64,000 nucleotides of DNA from Anaerolineae bacterium (GCA_022013685.1 JAKLPV010000112.1:37897-101896), one strand, 5' to 3'. Positions 17,427 through 27,251 are shown, numbered from the stretch's first letter. Notes: generated by a model from the letters alone, not told the origin. A program made the numbers and translations.

Positions 17427-19004
17427 CTAAAACATTTTCTGCCACTTGCTCAGGGCCCAGCGGCCTGTTTCAGGGTGCAGGCGGCCTTCGAGGTCAATAA
17501 ACTCATCCGATTCAAGCGCAGCGTGGATAAGTTTGCGGATCTTGCCCACACAGTCATCGTCAAAAAAGAGTTTGTTTTTTGCGGCCAGGGCCAGCAAAAC
17601 CGCAGCATGCAGACTGGCGTAATCAGCGGGTTCAGCGCGTTGCTCAAGCGCCTGACGCAGCACCCGGCGGACAAAGTTCACATCTGGCGCGCCGGCTCTC
17701 GTTCTGACGGACTTTCCTTTTTGAAAGACAATCGCCGCCATCTCTGCATTTTTTTCTACTTCAAACGACTCCACCTGCCAACTGCTGGCTGCTGCCGCAA
17801 ATAACACCGCTGCCAGGAAATCCGGTTCTAGCTCGGGGATCAGGGCATGGAAGGAAATCTGCTCCTCTGAAATCTGACGCAGGTTGTTAAACAGGGAGCG
17901 CAGGGCTTCAGCGTGCCATTGCCAGTCGTACCGGCGGCGGCGCAAGACGGCCTTGAAGGGCGCAACTGCCTCCCGTCCCCACAGCCAGCCCGCCCACAGG
18001 GCTGAAAGCGTCCAGAAGGCCTGGTTGGGGCGCGGGATGATGCCCGCCAGCGCGACAAACGGAATTTCGCCCAATTCTGCGGCAGCTTCGCGCAGGGGCC
18101 CTTCGTAAATAGTCAGGCCGCCGCTTTCGGGGGGTTCTTCAGGCCAAAGCATATGGGCCACACCCGCGTGCCCTACCGGCGAAAAGTTGGACCAAAACCC
18201 GATCCCTTTTTCGAGCGCCATCCAGGCGTTATGTTCGCGAAAAACTCCCGGCAGGAGTAATTGGCGTGGGCGCGGTCTTTCCGTCTCGTGCGGCCACAAG
18301 CTGTTAGACTGGTCAAGCGCAAACAAGATCAGCGCCACCAGGCAGCGCCGGCGCTCGTCGCTGGATGAGATGCCATCGAGGCGGTTGATGATCGTTCCCA
18401 GGGCGTAGACAGCGCGCGGCAGGTACAAACGCAGGGCTTCCTCGGCGTGGATTCTGTCAGGGTCGTCGCGAGCGGCGATACGTTCCAGGGCGCGGGCGCG
18501 GTGCAGTCCTTCAGAGTGAGCCCATTGGGCGGCGCGGCGTATATCATCCGGGCTGGCAGGACGTTCACCCATATCGCCGCAAGCTGTGCAAGTATAGGTC
18601 TTTGCCAGGAGTTCGCCACTCTTGCCATCCCAGGTGAAGAACTCGGCAGGGATTTGGTGGTTACAGGCCACACAATGGGTCTGGTAAAGGGCTTGCAGGT
18701 GGATTTCAAGGCGCTCATCGTCCTTGCGGGCGATTGCCAGGTCTGAAAGCGCGGCGCGCAGGTCGGCTTCAGCTGGCGGATGGGCGGCCAGATCGATCAG
18801 AAAGCGGATGATCGGGTTGCCAGCCGTAACCAGCACCCGCATCCCAGCCCGGGCAAGTTGGACAGGCAGTCGCGGAGATGCAGCCAGCGGGTCCAGAAGC
18901 CAGGCTGCGGGGGGAGCGAACCGGTTGGACCAGGCCAAGGTTACCTCGCCCGGCAGAGGCGGCAGGTAGCGGCTAAGGGGGGCGGAAAAGTCGAGTGTGT
19001 TCAC
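17427..19004 (-). CDS. Degenerate DNA-methylase-like protein with zinc ribbon
   Basis: This is a 525-residue protein. Near the N-terminus, LLDPLAASPRLPVQLARAGM followed by AGNPIIRFLIDL occupies the place of methyltransferase motif I (DPFxGSGT) and its following helix, but the Gly residues needed for S-adenosylmethionine binding are missing. A CxxC...CxxC zinc ribbon (CVACNHQIP, then CTACGDMG) follows near residue 130-165. IPRPNQAFWTLSALWAGWLW later resembles segments of adenine-specific DNA methylases. No DPPY motif is seen. It may be a catalytically dead methylase-fold protein that binds nucleic acid. The start is uncertain: GTG at 19004 or TTG at 19022. Confidence 0.6.
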   Translation of the reverse strand: MNTLDFSAPLSRYLPPLPGEVTLAWSNRFAPPAAWLLDPLAASPRLPVQLARAGMRVLVTAGNPIIRFLIDLAAHPPAEADLRAALSDLAIARKDDERLEIHLQALYQTHCVACNHQIPAEFFTWDGKSGELLAKTYTCTACGDMGERPASPDDIRRAAQWAHSEGLHRARALERIAARDDPDRIHAEEALRLYLPRAVYALGTIINRLDGISSSDERRRCLVALILFALDQSNSLWPHETERPRPRQLLLPGVFREHNAWMALEKGIGFWSNFSPVGHAGVAHMLWPEEPPESGGLTIYEGPLREAAAELGEIPFVALAGIIPRPNQAFWTLSALWAGWLWGREAVAPFKAVLRRRRYDWQWHAEALRSLFNNLRQISEEQISFHALIPELEPDFLAAVLFAAAASSWQVESFEVEKNAEMAAIVFQKGKSVRTRAGAPDVNFVRRVLRQALEQRAEPADYASLHAAVLLALAAKNKLFFDDDCVGKIRKLIHAALESDEFIDLEGRLHPETGRWALSKWQKMF

Positions 19005-19029
19005 AAAAATAGGATAGCACAATTATCGG

Positions 19030-20589
19030 CTATGCGTAAATCCGCACTTCACCGGTTTGGCTGGCGAAAATTTGCTGCTGGCCGCCGGGTTTGAAACCGG
19101 GATTTTTGCCTTCGAAATCGAGCACGACGGTCAGTTTTTCATCCTGATCGGTGCGGGTGTAGGCTAAAACGCCGTTGGGGGCATCCAGAAAAGCCAGTTT
19201 GCCGCCTCGCAGGGCCGGGTGATCTCGGCGCAGGGCGATCAGTGCGCGGGTGAGGTTGAAGAGCGAATCCGGATCGGCTTGCTGGGCCGCGGCATTGCGC
19301 TGGGGGTAATTGGGGTGGACTTTAAGCCAGGGTTTGGCAGCCGAGAAGCCGGCGTTGGATGTGGCATCCCATTGCATCGGCGAGCGGCAGCCATCGCGGC
19401 CTTTGAAGAAGGGCCAATAATATTTGCCGGGCGGGTCGAGAATTTCGTGACGGGCCAGCGAAATATCGCGCATCCCGATTTCTTCGCCATAATACAGGAA
19501 TGGCGTGCCACGCAATGTCAGCAGGAGCGCCATGACGACCCGGGCGCGGCGGTCGTCTTCGCCGCGGCAATAGCGCGTGGCCGAGCGCGGCTGGTCGTGG
19601 TTCGAGAGCACGTAGTTGGGCCAGACCTGTTCCCCGGCAGAGCCGTCCCATTTTTCGATGGCCTCGCGAAAGGCAGCCGGGTTATAAGGGCGCAGGGTAA
19701 AGTCAAAGTTGAAAGCAGCGTGCAGTTTGCCCGGGCCGCAGTAGCTGGCGGCGCGTGCTGGAGAAGCCAGGAAGGTTTCGCCGACAGCGTATTTTTCAGG
19801 GCTGGCATCGAGAAGGACACGCAGTTCGTTGAGCAAAGGGATCATTTCAGGCTGGTCAATATCATAAACGTGCTTTTGGCGGTCGAAACTGCGCAAGCCG
19901 AACTTGGGCGGGTTGTTGCGCAAGGCCTCATCCTTGAAATAAGCATTAAAAACATCCAGGCGAAAGCCGTCGGCGCCGCGCCCAAGCCAGAAACGGACAA
20001 CATCCAATTGGGCCTGGCGCAGCTTCGGGTTGCGCCAGTTGACATCCGGCTGTTCTTTGACAAACATATGAAAGTAGTATTCGCCTGTTTTTTGATCGTA
20101 TTCCCAGCCCCCACCGCCGAAGATCGACTGCCAGTTATTGGGAGTCCCCTTCACTGCCCCTACTTTCTTAAGAAAATGGGATGCAACGGAGGGCGGCTGC
20201 CACATATACCAATCGCGTTTGGGATTCTCGCGGCTGGAGCGGGACTCGACAAACCAGGGGTGCTGGTCAGATGTGTGATTCAGCACCAGGTCAAGCACGA
20301 CTCGGATATTTCGCCGGTGCGCTTCGCGGACGAGGTCGTCGAAGTCTGAGAGTGTGCCAAAGCGCGGGTCCACGTCACAGTGGTCGCTGATATCGTAGCC
20401 AAAATCCACATCCGGGCTGGGGTAGAAAGGCGAAAGCCAAATGGCGTCAATACCCAGGTGCACCAGATAGTCGAGTCGGGCGGTGATGCCGGGTAAGTCG
20501 CCCAGGCCGTCGTTGTTCGAGTCCGCAAATGAACGCGGATAAATTTGGTAGATGACGCCATCACGCCACCACAGGTAGGGGTCAGTCAT
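19030..20589 (-). CDS. GH13 alpha-glucosidase / oligo-1,6-glucosidase
   Basis: This 519-residue GH13 enzyme begins with the alpha-glucosidase hallmark WWRDGVIYQIYPRSFADSNN and DGLGDLPGI. Catalytic regions are LDLVLNHTSDQHPWF (I), GFRLDVFN (II, nucleophile Asp), AVGETF (III, acid/base Glu) and LSNHDQPR (IV). It lacks a signal peptide, so it should hydrolyse short malto- or isomalto-oligosaccharides, sucrose or trehalose inside the cell. GGAGG precedes the ATG. It is divergent from a receiver/GAF gene 77 bases away. Length is typical of the oligo-1,6-glucosidase group. Substrate cannot be fixed by sequence reading alone. Confidence 0.93.
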   Translation of the reverse strand: MTDPYLWWRDGVIYQIYPRSFADSNNDGLGDLPGITARLDYLVHLGIDAIWLSPFYPSPDVDFGYDISDHCDVDPRFGTLSDFDDLVREAHRRNIRVVLDLVLNHTSDQHPWFVESRSSRENPKRDWYMWQPPSVASHFLKKVGAVKGTPNNWQSIFGGGGWEYDQKTGEYYFHMFVKEQPDVNWRNPKLRQAQLDVVRFWLGRGADGFRLDVFNAYFKDEALRNNPPKFGLRSFDRQKHVYDIDQPEMIPLLNELRVLLDASPEKYAVGETFLASPARAASYCGPGKLHAAFNFDFTLRPYNPAAFREAIEKWDGSAGEQVWPNYVLSNHDQPRSATRYCRGEDDRRARVVMALLLTLRGTPFLYYGEEIGMRDISLARHEILDPPGKYYWPFFKGRDGCRSPMQWDATSNAGFSAAKPWLKVHPNYPQRNAAAQQADPDSLFNLTRALIALRRDHPALRGGKLAFLDAPNGVLAYTRTDQDEKLTVVLDFEGKNPGFKPGGQQQIFASQTGEVRIYA

Positions 20590-20666
20590 TTCAGCCTCCG
20601 TAGATATGCCTTACAAATCTCTAACACCCTCTCATTCTACACGGATTTATGCTATCATAAATTGCT

Positions 20667-21833
20667 ATGAGTCCACAATTAAACGAAAAAATTCTTGTTG
20701 TTGATTCCGATGATCACAGCCGTGATCTGATCGTACGCCAGACGTTGCAACCTTATGGCTACCAGGTAATGGCAGCCGAGGATGCCGCTTCAGCCATCCG
20801 CCTGGCCTTACAATTCCAACCTGATGTGATCATTGCCGATCTGAACCTGCCCGGCTTCAGCGGCAATGACATGCTGGTGGCTTTCTCGTCACAGGGAATC
20901 AATACCCCGGTGATTGTGATGGCGGAGAAAGGCGAGGAGCCGAAAGTTATCCAGGCTTTCCGCCTGGGAGCTTCGGATTACTTCCTGCGGCCCGTGCGTG
21001 AACCGGAGGTGCTTTCAGTGGTTGAACGCGCCTTGAAACAAGTGCGCGAATTACGGTCACGCCAAAAGCTGGACGAGCAGCTCAAAACCGCCAACGCGGA
21101 ATTACAGCGTCGCCTGCGCGAACTGACCACGATTTTTTCGGTAGGACGGGCGGTCATTTCAGTCACAGACCAGCGCGTTTTATTTGAAAAAGTTGTCGAG
21201 GCGATTACCACCGTCTCAGAAGCCGACATGGGCTGGCTGACCCTGAAAGATGAAAAAACAAACTCTTTCCTGATGGCCGCCCACCGTCACCTGCCCGATG
21301 CCTGGGCCAAGCGCATCAACCAGCCCCTGGACGACGGCGTGAGTGCGCTGGTAGCCATGTCCGCGGAAAGCCTGAGCATACATGGCCAGGCGCTGCTCAA
21401 ATTCAAGATAGCCTCTTTGGGCAAATCAACCATGGTCGTTCCGATCAAGGTCAAGCAGGAAGTGATAGGCCTGATGATCGTTGTCCGCAAGGCAGAACGC
21501 GCCTTTGGAGCGAGCGAACAAAGCCTGCTTGAAGCCATTTCCGATTACGCTTCGATCTCCCTGGTCAATTCGCGCCTGTTCCGCGCAGTGGCACATGCCG
21601 CCGAGCAAGCCCAGGCCGGGGAACGACGCAAAAATGAACTTTTGCAAAACCTGCGCCAAGAGTCGCAGTCTGTTTTGCAATCAGCCATGTATCCGCTCGA
21701 AGTTGTGCTTGGTGAAAAAATGGGAACGCTCAGCGAAGAGCAAAAACAGGCCCTTGCCACGGCCCAAAATGCGCTGAAGCGTCTCAGTTTCATGATGAAT
21801 CAACAGACAACACAGCCAAAGTCGCGAGATTAA
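20667..21833 (+). CDS. Response regulator with GAF domain and degenerate histidine-kinase-like tail
   Basis: This 388-residue signalling protein has an N-terminal receiver domain (about 8-125) with the phospho-acceptor Asp in PDVIIADLNLPGFSG. The usual Thr and Lys switch residues are replaced (PVIVMAE, FLRPV). A coiled segment (about 125-150) leads to a GAF domain (about 160-310). The tail NLRQESQSVLQSAMYPLEVV resembles the dimerisation helices of a histidine kinase but lacks the phospho-His, and no ATPase domain follows. The next gene, a full kinase, starts 15 bases later. The pair probably works as one pathway, this protein acting as an input or adaptor. Confidence 0.85.
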   Translation: MSPQLNEKILVVDSDDHSRDLIVRQTLQPYGYQVMAAEDAASAIRLALQFQPDVIIADLNLPGFSGNDMLVAFSSQGINTPVIVMAEKGEEPKVIQAFRLGASDYFLRPVREPEVLSVVERALKQVRELRSRQKLDEQLKTANAELQRRLRELTTIFSVGRAVISVTDQRVLFEKVVEAITTVSEADMGWLTLKDEKTNSFLMAAHRHLPDAWAKRINQPLDDGVSALVAMSAESLSIHGQALLKFKIASLGKSTMVVPIKVKQEVIGLMIVVRKAERAFGASEQSLLEAISDYASISLVNSRLFRAVAHAAEQAQAGERRKNELLQNLRQESQSVLQSAMYPLEVVLGEKMGTLSEEQKQALATAQNALKRLSFMMNQQTTQPKSRD

Positions 21834-21848
21834 GATAAAATTGTCTGG

Positions 21849-23777
21849 ATGCCCAAATCTGACCTAATTTTGCTTGCAATGGACGAATCGCCCACTCTGG
21901 GATTGCTGGAGCGGGCTTTGCATGCTTCCGGATATGTTGTTGCGCACATCCAGGATGCCGATGCACTCGATAGGGCTTTGCTTGAAACAACGCCATTGAT
22001 CTTGCTGATCGCCCAAACCTTAAAAGGCCAGGATGGAATCCCGATCGCGCAGAAAGCGCTGGAACGCTTTCCAACCCTGCCTGTTTTGCTGTATGCTGAC
22101 CATGACGATACAGCCCTGTTCAAACAAGCCATTCGGGCAGGCATCAGTGATTTCCTGCATCCGCCTTTGCGTATCGATGATATTGTCGACATTATTAAAC
22201 ATAATCAAAAACGCGCTGAACATATGGGCGATTGGGTACGACGCGAGGTGCGGCGCACGACAGCATCGCTCGAAAAGCGGATGGATGAACTGGAAACCCT
22301 GGTCAAACTGGGACGCACCATCAACAGTTCGCTCGATCTGGATAACGTTTTAACCAGTGTTGTAACCGCCGCTGTAGAATTAACTGGTGCGGAAGAAGGA
22401 CAACTTTTGTTGCTGGACGACGAAACCAGCGAATTGTATATGCGCGCCGGGCGCAATTTTGAAGAAAATTTTGCACGCACTTTCCGCCTGCCGGTCAGGG
22501 ATTCGCTCGCCGGGCAGGTTGTTCATACCGGGCAAACTATTTCCTTCTGCCAGGATTCTCCAAGCAAAATTAAAACAGCCTATCTGGTATATGCGCTGAT
22601 TTATGTCCCCTTACGGGTTGGGGATCATGTCGTCGGCGTACTGGGGGTGGACAACCGTCAGAATAAACGGCCATTTACCCAACATCACGAATTGTTGATG
22701 TCTGTGCTGGCAGATTATGCCGTGATCGCAATTGAAAACGCCCAGGCTTTTCAAGCAACCGACCAGGAAAGACAAAAGCTCGATGCAACCATCAACAACA
22801 TTCAAGACGGAGTCATCGTACTTGACCCCGAGAAAAACATCCTACTGATCAACCCGGCAGCCCGCAAAGTTTTTGGTCTGGGAATGAGTGATCTAACCGG
22901 CCAGACAATACTCAAAGCAATTACAAATGCCGATTTTTCAGAGATACTGAATTCCATCAGCGAAAATCCGCTTAAGCATCACGAGATGGCTTTCGAAGAT
23001 GGTCGTGTTTTTAATACGCAATATGTTCCCCTGCCAGAAATTGGTTCGGTAATCACCTTTGAAGAAATTACCCACCTTAAGATGCTCGACCGCCTGAAGA
23101 GCGATTTCATCCACACTATTTCGCATGACCTGCGCTCGCCTTTGACAGCCATTATGGGCTACGTAGAACTGCTTGATCGGGTTGGCCCCTTGAATGATCA
23201 GCAAAAACAATTTATACGTCACGTTCAAAACAGCGCACAAAATATCACCACACTGATCAATGACCTGCTTGACCTGGGTCGCATTGAAGCAGGGTTTGAC
23301 ACCCGTAAAGATGAAGTAGCCTTTGATTCAATCCTCGGCTATACGCTCGACAACCTGAACCAACAGATTATCGAGAAAAACCAGACGGTGAAATTGTCTA
23401 TCGAAGAGAAGCTGCCAGCATTACGGGGGAACCCGATCCGCTTGCGACAATTGGTGGACAACCTACTGGTCAATGCCGTCAAATACACCCCCAACGGCGG
23501 CACGCTGACTGTTAATTTGTTCCATGATACCGATCAGGTTATTCTGGAAGTAATCGACACCGGGCTTGGCATTCCTCCAACCGACCAGCCGCATATTTTC
23601 GAGAAGTTTTATCGCGCCAGCAACACCCCCAAGAATACACCCGGCACCGGGCTGGGGCTGGCGATTGTCAAATCGATTGTCGAAAACCATGATGGGCGCA
23701 TCTGGCTTGAGTCGACAGTGGGCAAGGGTAGTAAATTTGTGGTGGTCCTGCCCATCTACAAAAAGGATGAAGATTAG
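21849..23777 (+). CDS. Hybrid sensor histidine kinase: pseudo-receiver, GAF, PAS, HisKA, HATPase
   Basis: This 642-residue kinase has an N-terminal receiver-like domain (1-120) whose phospho-acceptor position is changed (LLIAQTLKGQDG instead of a DxxLP pattern), so it is probably a pseudo-receiver. A GAF domain (about 150-310) and a PAS domain (about 315-415) follow. The HisKA box is HTISHDLRSPLT, with the phospho-His near 426. The ATPase has DNLLVNAVKYTP (N box), DTGLGIP (G1) and GTGLGLAI (G2). No transmembrane segment is seen, so it senses a cytoplasmic cue. It is co-transcribed with the preceding receiver/GAF protein and ends at a strong terminator. Confidence 0.92.
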   Translation: MPKSDLILLAMDESPTLGLLERALHASGYVVAHIQDADALDRALLETTPLILLIAQTLKGQDGIPIAQKALERFPTLPVLLYADHDDTALFKQAIRAGISDFLHPPLRIDDIVDIIKHNQKRAEHMGDWVRREVRRTTASLEKRMDELETLVKLGRTINSSLDLDNVLTSVVTAAVELTGAEEGQLLLLDDETSELYMRAGRNFEENFARTFRLPVRDSLAGQVVHTGQTISFCQDSPSKIKTAYLVYALIYVPLRVGDHVVGVLGVDNRQNKRPFTQHHELLMSVLADYAVIAIENAQAFQATDQERQKLDATINNIQDGVIVLDPEKNILLINPAARKVFGLGMSDLTGQTILKAITNADFSEILNSISENPLKHHEMAFEDGRVFNTQYVPLPEIGSVITFEEITHLKMLDRLKSDFIHTISHDLRSPLTAIMGYVELLDRVGPLNDQQKQFIRHVQNSAQNITTLINDLLDLGRIEAGFDTRKDEVAFDSILGYTLDNLNQQIIEKNQTVKLSIEEKLPALRGNPIRLRQLVDNLLVNAVKYTPNGGTLTVNLFHDTDQVILEVIDTGLGIPPTDQPHIFEKFYRASNTPKNTPGTGLGLAIVKSIVENHDGRIWLESTVGKGSKFVVVLPIYKKDED

Positions 23778-23791
23778 TCACCTGACTGTTT

Positions 23792-23837
23792 AAATCAAAA
23801 CGGCGAACAGGGGCATTCCTGTTCGCCGTTTTGATTT
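23792..23837. terminator. Strong bidirectional intrinsic terminator
   Basis: Perfect 20-bp arms (23792-23811 and 23818-23837) with a 6-base loop carry A-runs on the left and T-runs on the right. It separates the signalling pair from the converging minus-strand ftsK operon. Confidence 0.9.
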
Positions 23838-23839
23838 CT

Positions 23840-24853
23840 TTACGAGGAAACACGGTTGGGATCCAGAATGTATTGCCACCAATTGTTGGCAATACCATTG
23901 GTGCGACCGCCCACTTTGGGGAAATGCTTTAACCACCATTTGTGATGGGCGCGAATATCACCCTTACCCCAATCATTGGCGTTGACTTGCCTGACCGCGC
24001 CGCTAAGGTTAGGGAACTGATACCAGTCATCGCAGCGGCTATCCACCAGGCGCATATTGTTCCAGTCATAATCCCGTTCGCTGTTGGGGGCGAAGTGAAT
24101 ATTGCCACATTCAGACTTGCCTGGGTGACTCTTGTCATAACGAATAAATTTACGCCAGAGATTATTCTCAGGCGTCTCACCTGCATATACTTTTTCCATG
24201 ATCGATTCGGCGCGATGGCCAAAACTTTCGAGCATTTCACCAATTCCTCGCTCGTACGAAAATCCCATAATCACAAAGCGGCGCGGACAGCTGAATGTGC
24301 GCGCCAAAGGCTGCGAATTGCACCAAAATGCGCCCAGGCCGCCTATCGTTGATTCGTACAAACCGGCATGGGGGAAGGCAAAAATCCATACTTCGTCGAT
24401 TTCGTTGCTGGCAACCCGTTGAAGGATATTAAATCGCCGGATAAATTCGTCATAATTGAACAGGTCTGGCTGATGAGGCTGGGCAGCGCCAGCTTTGACC
24501 TGGCCGTATGACTGGGCTGTATAGCGAAATCCATCGGCTTTGAGTGGAAATTCATCAACTTCAACCCGTTCAACCACCTGGTAACGCCCCAGTCCGCCGC
24601 TGGTTTCGAGTATATCGGAAATAAATCCCGCGCTCAAGTTGTCAACACGCTGCCAGTTCATCACCTGCGAGAGTTTTTTGCCGCTCGAAGTATCAACAAC
24701 CGGGTCATAAACCACCATCAGCACCTTGCGAGTAACGATCGCGGCAGGCTGAGGCAAATTGGAAGGTTGAACCGGTTGAGGCCGGACAGGTTGTGGCTGG
24801 ACAGTTTTTTTGCCCCCAAAAAGAGAAATAAGGAAATCTATCAAGCTGCTCAT
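23840..24853 (-). CDS. Conserved-looking protein with N-terminal anchor, unknown function
   Basis: This 337-residue protein starts MSSLIDFLISLFGG (a short hydrophobic helix), then a repeated Pro/Gln/Val linker, then a globular domain. Recognisable stretches are LMVVYDPVVDTSSGKKLSQ, FAFPHAGLYESTIGG, HRAESIMEKVY and HHKWWLKHFPKVGGRTNG. Conserved-type His, Trp and Cys could form an active site, but I cannot assign a family. The ATG at 24853 has AGGAG at good spacing. An upstream extension would overlap the previous gene. It is the last gene of the five-gene ftsK operon. Confidence 0.7.
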   Translation of the reverse strand: MSSLIDFLISLFGGKKTVQPQPVRPQPVQPSNLPQPAAIVTRKVLMVVYDPVVDTSSGKKLSQVMNWQRVDNLSAGFISDILETSGGLGRYQVVERVEVDEFPLKADGFRYTAQSYGQVKAGAAQPHQPDLFNYDEFIRRFNILQRVASNEIDEVWIFAFPHAGLYESTIGGLGAFWCNSQPLARTFSCPRRFVIMGFSYERGIGEMLESFGHRAESIMEKVYAGETPENNLWRKFIRYDKSHPGKSECGNIHFAPNSERDYDWNNMRLVDSRCDDWYQFPNLSGAVRQVNANDWGKGDIRAHHKWWLKHFPKVGGRTNGIANNWWQYILDPNRVSS

Positions 24854-24872
24854 GATCACTCCTGGATAGGGT

Positions 24873-27224
24873 TCATGGGGCGCTGGCAATAAAATAGACC
24901 TGCCCGCCAGCCAGCACAAATAAAATTTTATTGGGGCTATAGGTCATTGCCGTGATGGATGCAGTCGGCGGAAGCGGATCATCCTTGCCTGGCAGGCTGC
25001 GGATTAGATTTTGCAATTCGAGCGAACGTGGACTGAAACGAAAGATCGAACGATTGTTGGATTCAAGCAGGTTAACAGCAGGATTGGGCGCCTGGGTAAA
25101 GAAGATTTGCCGAAAGATTCCATCGGTCAGGGTTGCACCACCCTGGTAGCCGGGGCGGGTATCGATCAACGTAGCAGGGTCGGTGCAGCGGGTAGGCGAT
25201 GTGAAGATACGGCTGTAAGTACAGGTGGTAAGGTGTCCATCCTCGTGCAGGATATATAAATCATCGCCGCTGACTGCCATGCCAATTGCGCTGGTCAGGC
25301 GCGGCACATCCTGCTCAAAAAAGAAAAAGGGGTCAGAGAATTCTTTTCCAGGCTGGCCGGTATAGGTCCAGACAGCGTTGGCCCTGGCATCAAGCACATA
25401 TAAAATACCGGCGTCATAGGTAAAAGCATCAATTCCCTTGCGGTCGGCACTGGGCATCGCCAAGAAGGCGGTCGTGGGAGTCTGGCCAGGGGAACAATAA
25501 AGCAAATTACCCGACATATCCATGCCCATCAGTGTCACGCCGCCGGGACTGGTGCGCGGTAGAGCGAGGATGTCAATCAATGGGCCGACGGTGATGCCAT
25601 CATAAGTGCCCGGCTTGCAATTGAAATCCTGCAGGCTATAATTGCTGCCACTCAAGACCGCCCGCAAGACACTTCCATCGTTACTGTTAAGCAGGTAAAG
25701 GTCAAAATCGGAGGCGGCCATACGACTGATGTGAATATTGGACGGCAGCGAGTTGTTGAAGGCTGGCCGATATGCGACCCTTGTCACCCGGTCGAGCGAA
25801 TCCAAAGCCGATTGGGCCTCCTGGCGCAAACGCTCAGAACTCTGGGTGATGCGATATTCATCGGCCAAATCGAGATGGTCAAGAGTAGCCTGCCATTTCT
25901 GGCGCAGTTCTGCCGGGTTGGTCAGGTTTTGGGTTTGCCTGGCAGCCTCATCAGCGCGGGTGTAGTGAATATTGTAGAGCGCCGGGTTGCCCATTTCTGC
26001 ATATACTGTGGTGGCAATGGTCACCACCAAAATTGGAATGGCAATCGCAATAAAGACCATCCAGGTAGCGGAAAGTTGCGTTTCAGCCTGATCTTCTTCT
26101 TGAGGCAGCAGGCGCGGGATGATTTTCTCGAAACGTTCAGTGAGGGCACGTGAAAAATCGCGCGCGGCGTGGATGGCTTGCGCCATCCAGCGCGCCGAGC
26201 GGCGGCCAACATGCACCATTTGGGTGCGGCGTTCCGGGGTAAACAGAGGCTGCGCCGTGCGGGGCGCGCGTTGGTCTGCTCTTCTTTTTTCGAGCGGCGG
26301 GGGCGGCGAAACGGGGATAGGAATCGGGGCGGACACAGACCCGCCAGTAGCATCTGACAGCGAAGCGGAACCCGACAGCAGCGCAGGGACAGGCAGCGGC
26401 GTGGATTCGGTCTCTGGTGGTGGAATCTGGGCCGCGGGAGGCAGGCTGGGGTAAAGTTCAGGAATGGTTTCAGGCTTGGGTGGCGGGGGAACTGCCACGA
26501 GCGGGACAACAGGAATTTCGCTTTTAACCACCTGGGCCGGCCGCAAGGTGGAGATTTCACCCAGTCCATCGCTGACCGAGACCAGGACAGCATTCAGGCT
26601 GTCGGTGGTGATGGTGGTCAGGCGGCGGCTCAGGGTTTGGAGCGACACCGGGCCGGGCTCTTCAAGGGCAGCTTGCCATTCTTTGGGCTGATTTGCGCTC
26701 ATCACCAGCAAATCGCCAGGGTTAAGTTGGGCCTGGGCAAAATACATACGCGTATTTTGACTCAAGCCAAGTCCTTTGCCTGCCAGGCTGGGATCGTAGA
26801 AATGCCTGGCGCCATTGGTTCCCAACCAGTGGACGCGGGTTGGCCCGGTTTGGACGATGTAGAGCAAGTCGCCGCGCAAGGCCGCCATAACCAATACGCC
26901 AATGCTATATTTGCCCTGACCTGTCGTTTTCATGTTGCGCTCAGCCAACACGGTATTGAGGGTTTCGATGCTCGTTTTAAGCGCAAAGGTGAGCGAACCA
27001 CTGGTCTGGTAAAACCGCTCAGCCAGTTTGGCTGTTATCTGGGCATATTCATCGCTGCTGTAGGAAATATTGCCCGCCAGGTTCAGGTAAATCAGCAGGC
27101 GGTCATTTTCGCGCCCGCGCGAGGTGCGTTTGGGCGGATTTTGCGCCAGCAAACCAGGCAGGACTGGCATGTCCTGGCCTTTAATGCGGTGCATGCACAG
27201 CAGGTTGAGATTGAGGTTACTCAT
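24873..27224 (-). CDS. PP2C-phosphatase-like domain, transmembrane helix and beta-propeller domain protein
   Basis: This is a 783-residue membrane protein. Residues 1-220 resemble a PPM/PP2C phosphatase fold (LLIYLNLAGNISYSSDEY, GDLLYIVQTGPTRVHWL, LNPGDLLVMSAN, LVSVSDG), but the metal-binding Asp of the usual DG motifs are mostly absent, so it may be an inactive phosphatase. A long Pro/Ala-rich linker (about 225-330) leads to a basic segment and one transmembrane helix (about 390-415). A coiled segment and a propeller-like domain with repeated YLLNSNDGSVLRA-type units follow. It sits between two anchored proteins in the ftsK operon. It may couple cytoplasmic signals to an outer domain. Confidence 0.7.
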   Translation of the reverse strand: MSNLNLNLLCMHRIKGQDMPVLPGLLAQNPPKRTSRGRENDRLLIYLNLAGNISYSSDEYAQITAKLAERFYQTSGSLTFALKTSIETLNTVLAERNMKTTGQGKYSIGVLVMAALRGDLLYIVQTGPTRVHWLGTNGARHFYDPSLAGKGLGLSQNTRMYFAQAQLNPGDLLVMSANQPKEWQAALEEPGPVSLQTLSRRLTTITTDSLNAVLVSVSDGLGEISTLRPAQVVKSEIPVVPLVAVPPPPKPETIPELYPSLPPAAQIPPPETESTPLPVPALLSGSASLSDATGGSVSAPIPIPVSPPPPLEKRRADQRAPRTAQPLFTPERRTQMVHVGRRSARWMAQAIHAARDFSRALTERFEKIIPRLLPQEEDQAETQLSATWMVFIAIAIPILVVTIATTVYAEMGNPALYNIHYTRADEAARQTQNLTNPAELRQKWQATLDHLDLADEYRITQSSERLRQEAQSALDSLDRVTRVAYRPAFNNSLPSNIHISRMAASDFDLYLLNSNDGSVLRAVLSGSNYSLQDFNCKPGTYDGITVGPLIDILALPRTSPGGVTLMGMDMSGNLLYCSPGQTPTTAFLAMPSADRKGIDAFTYDAGILYVLDARANAVWTYTGQPGKEFSDPFFFFEQDVPRLTSAIGMAVSGDDLYILHEDGHLTTCTYSRIFTSPTRCTDPATLIDTRPGYQGGATLTDGIFRQIFFTQAPNPAVNLLESNNRSIFRFSPRSLELQNLIRSLPGKDDPLPPTASITAMTYSPNKILFVLAGGQVYFIASAP

Positions 27225-27251
27225 ATTTTGGCAAACATTTGTCTACATGCA

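Noticed and set aside
19219..20349. 376-codon plus-strand frame opposite the third GH13 gene
   Set aside because: It is a shadow caused by high GC content. It has no family motif and lies wholly within a well-supported minus-strand enzyme gene.
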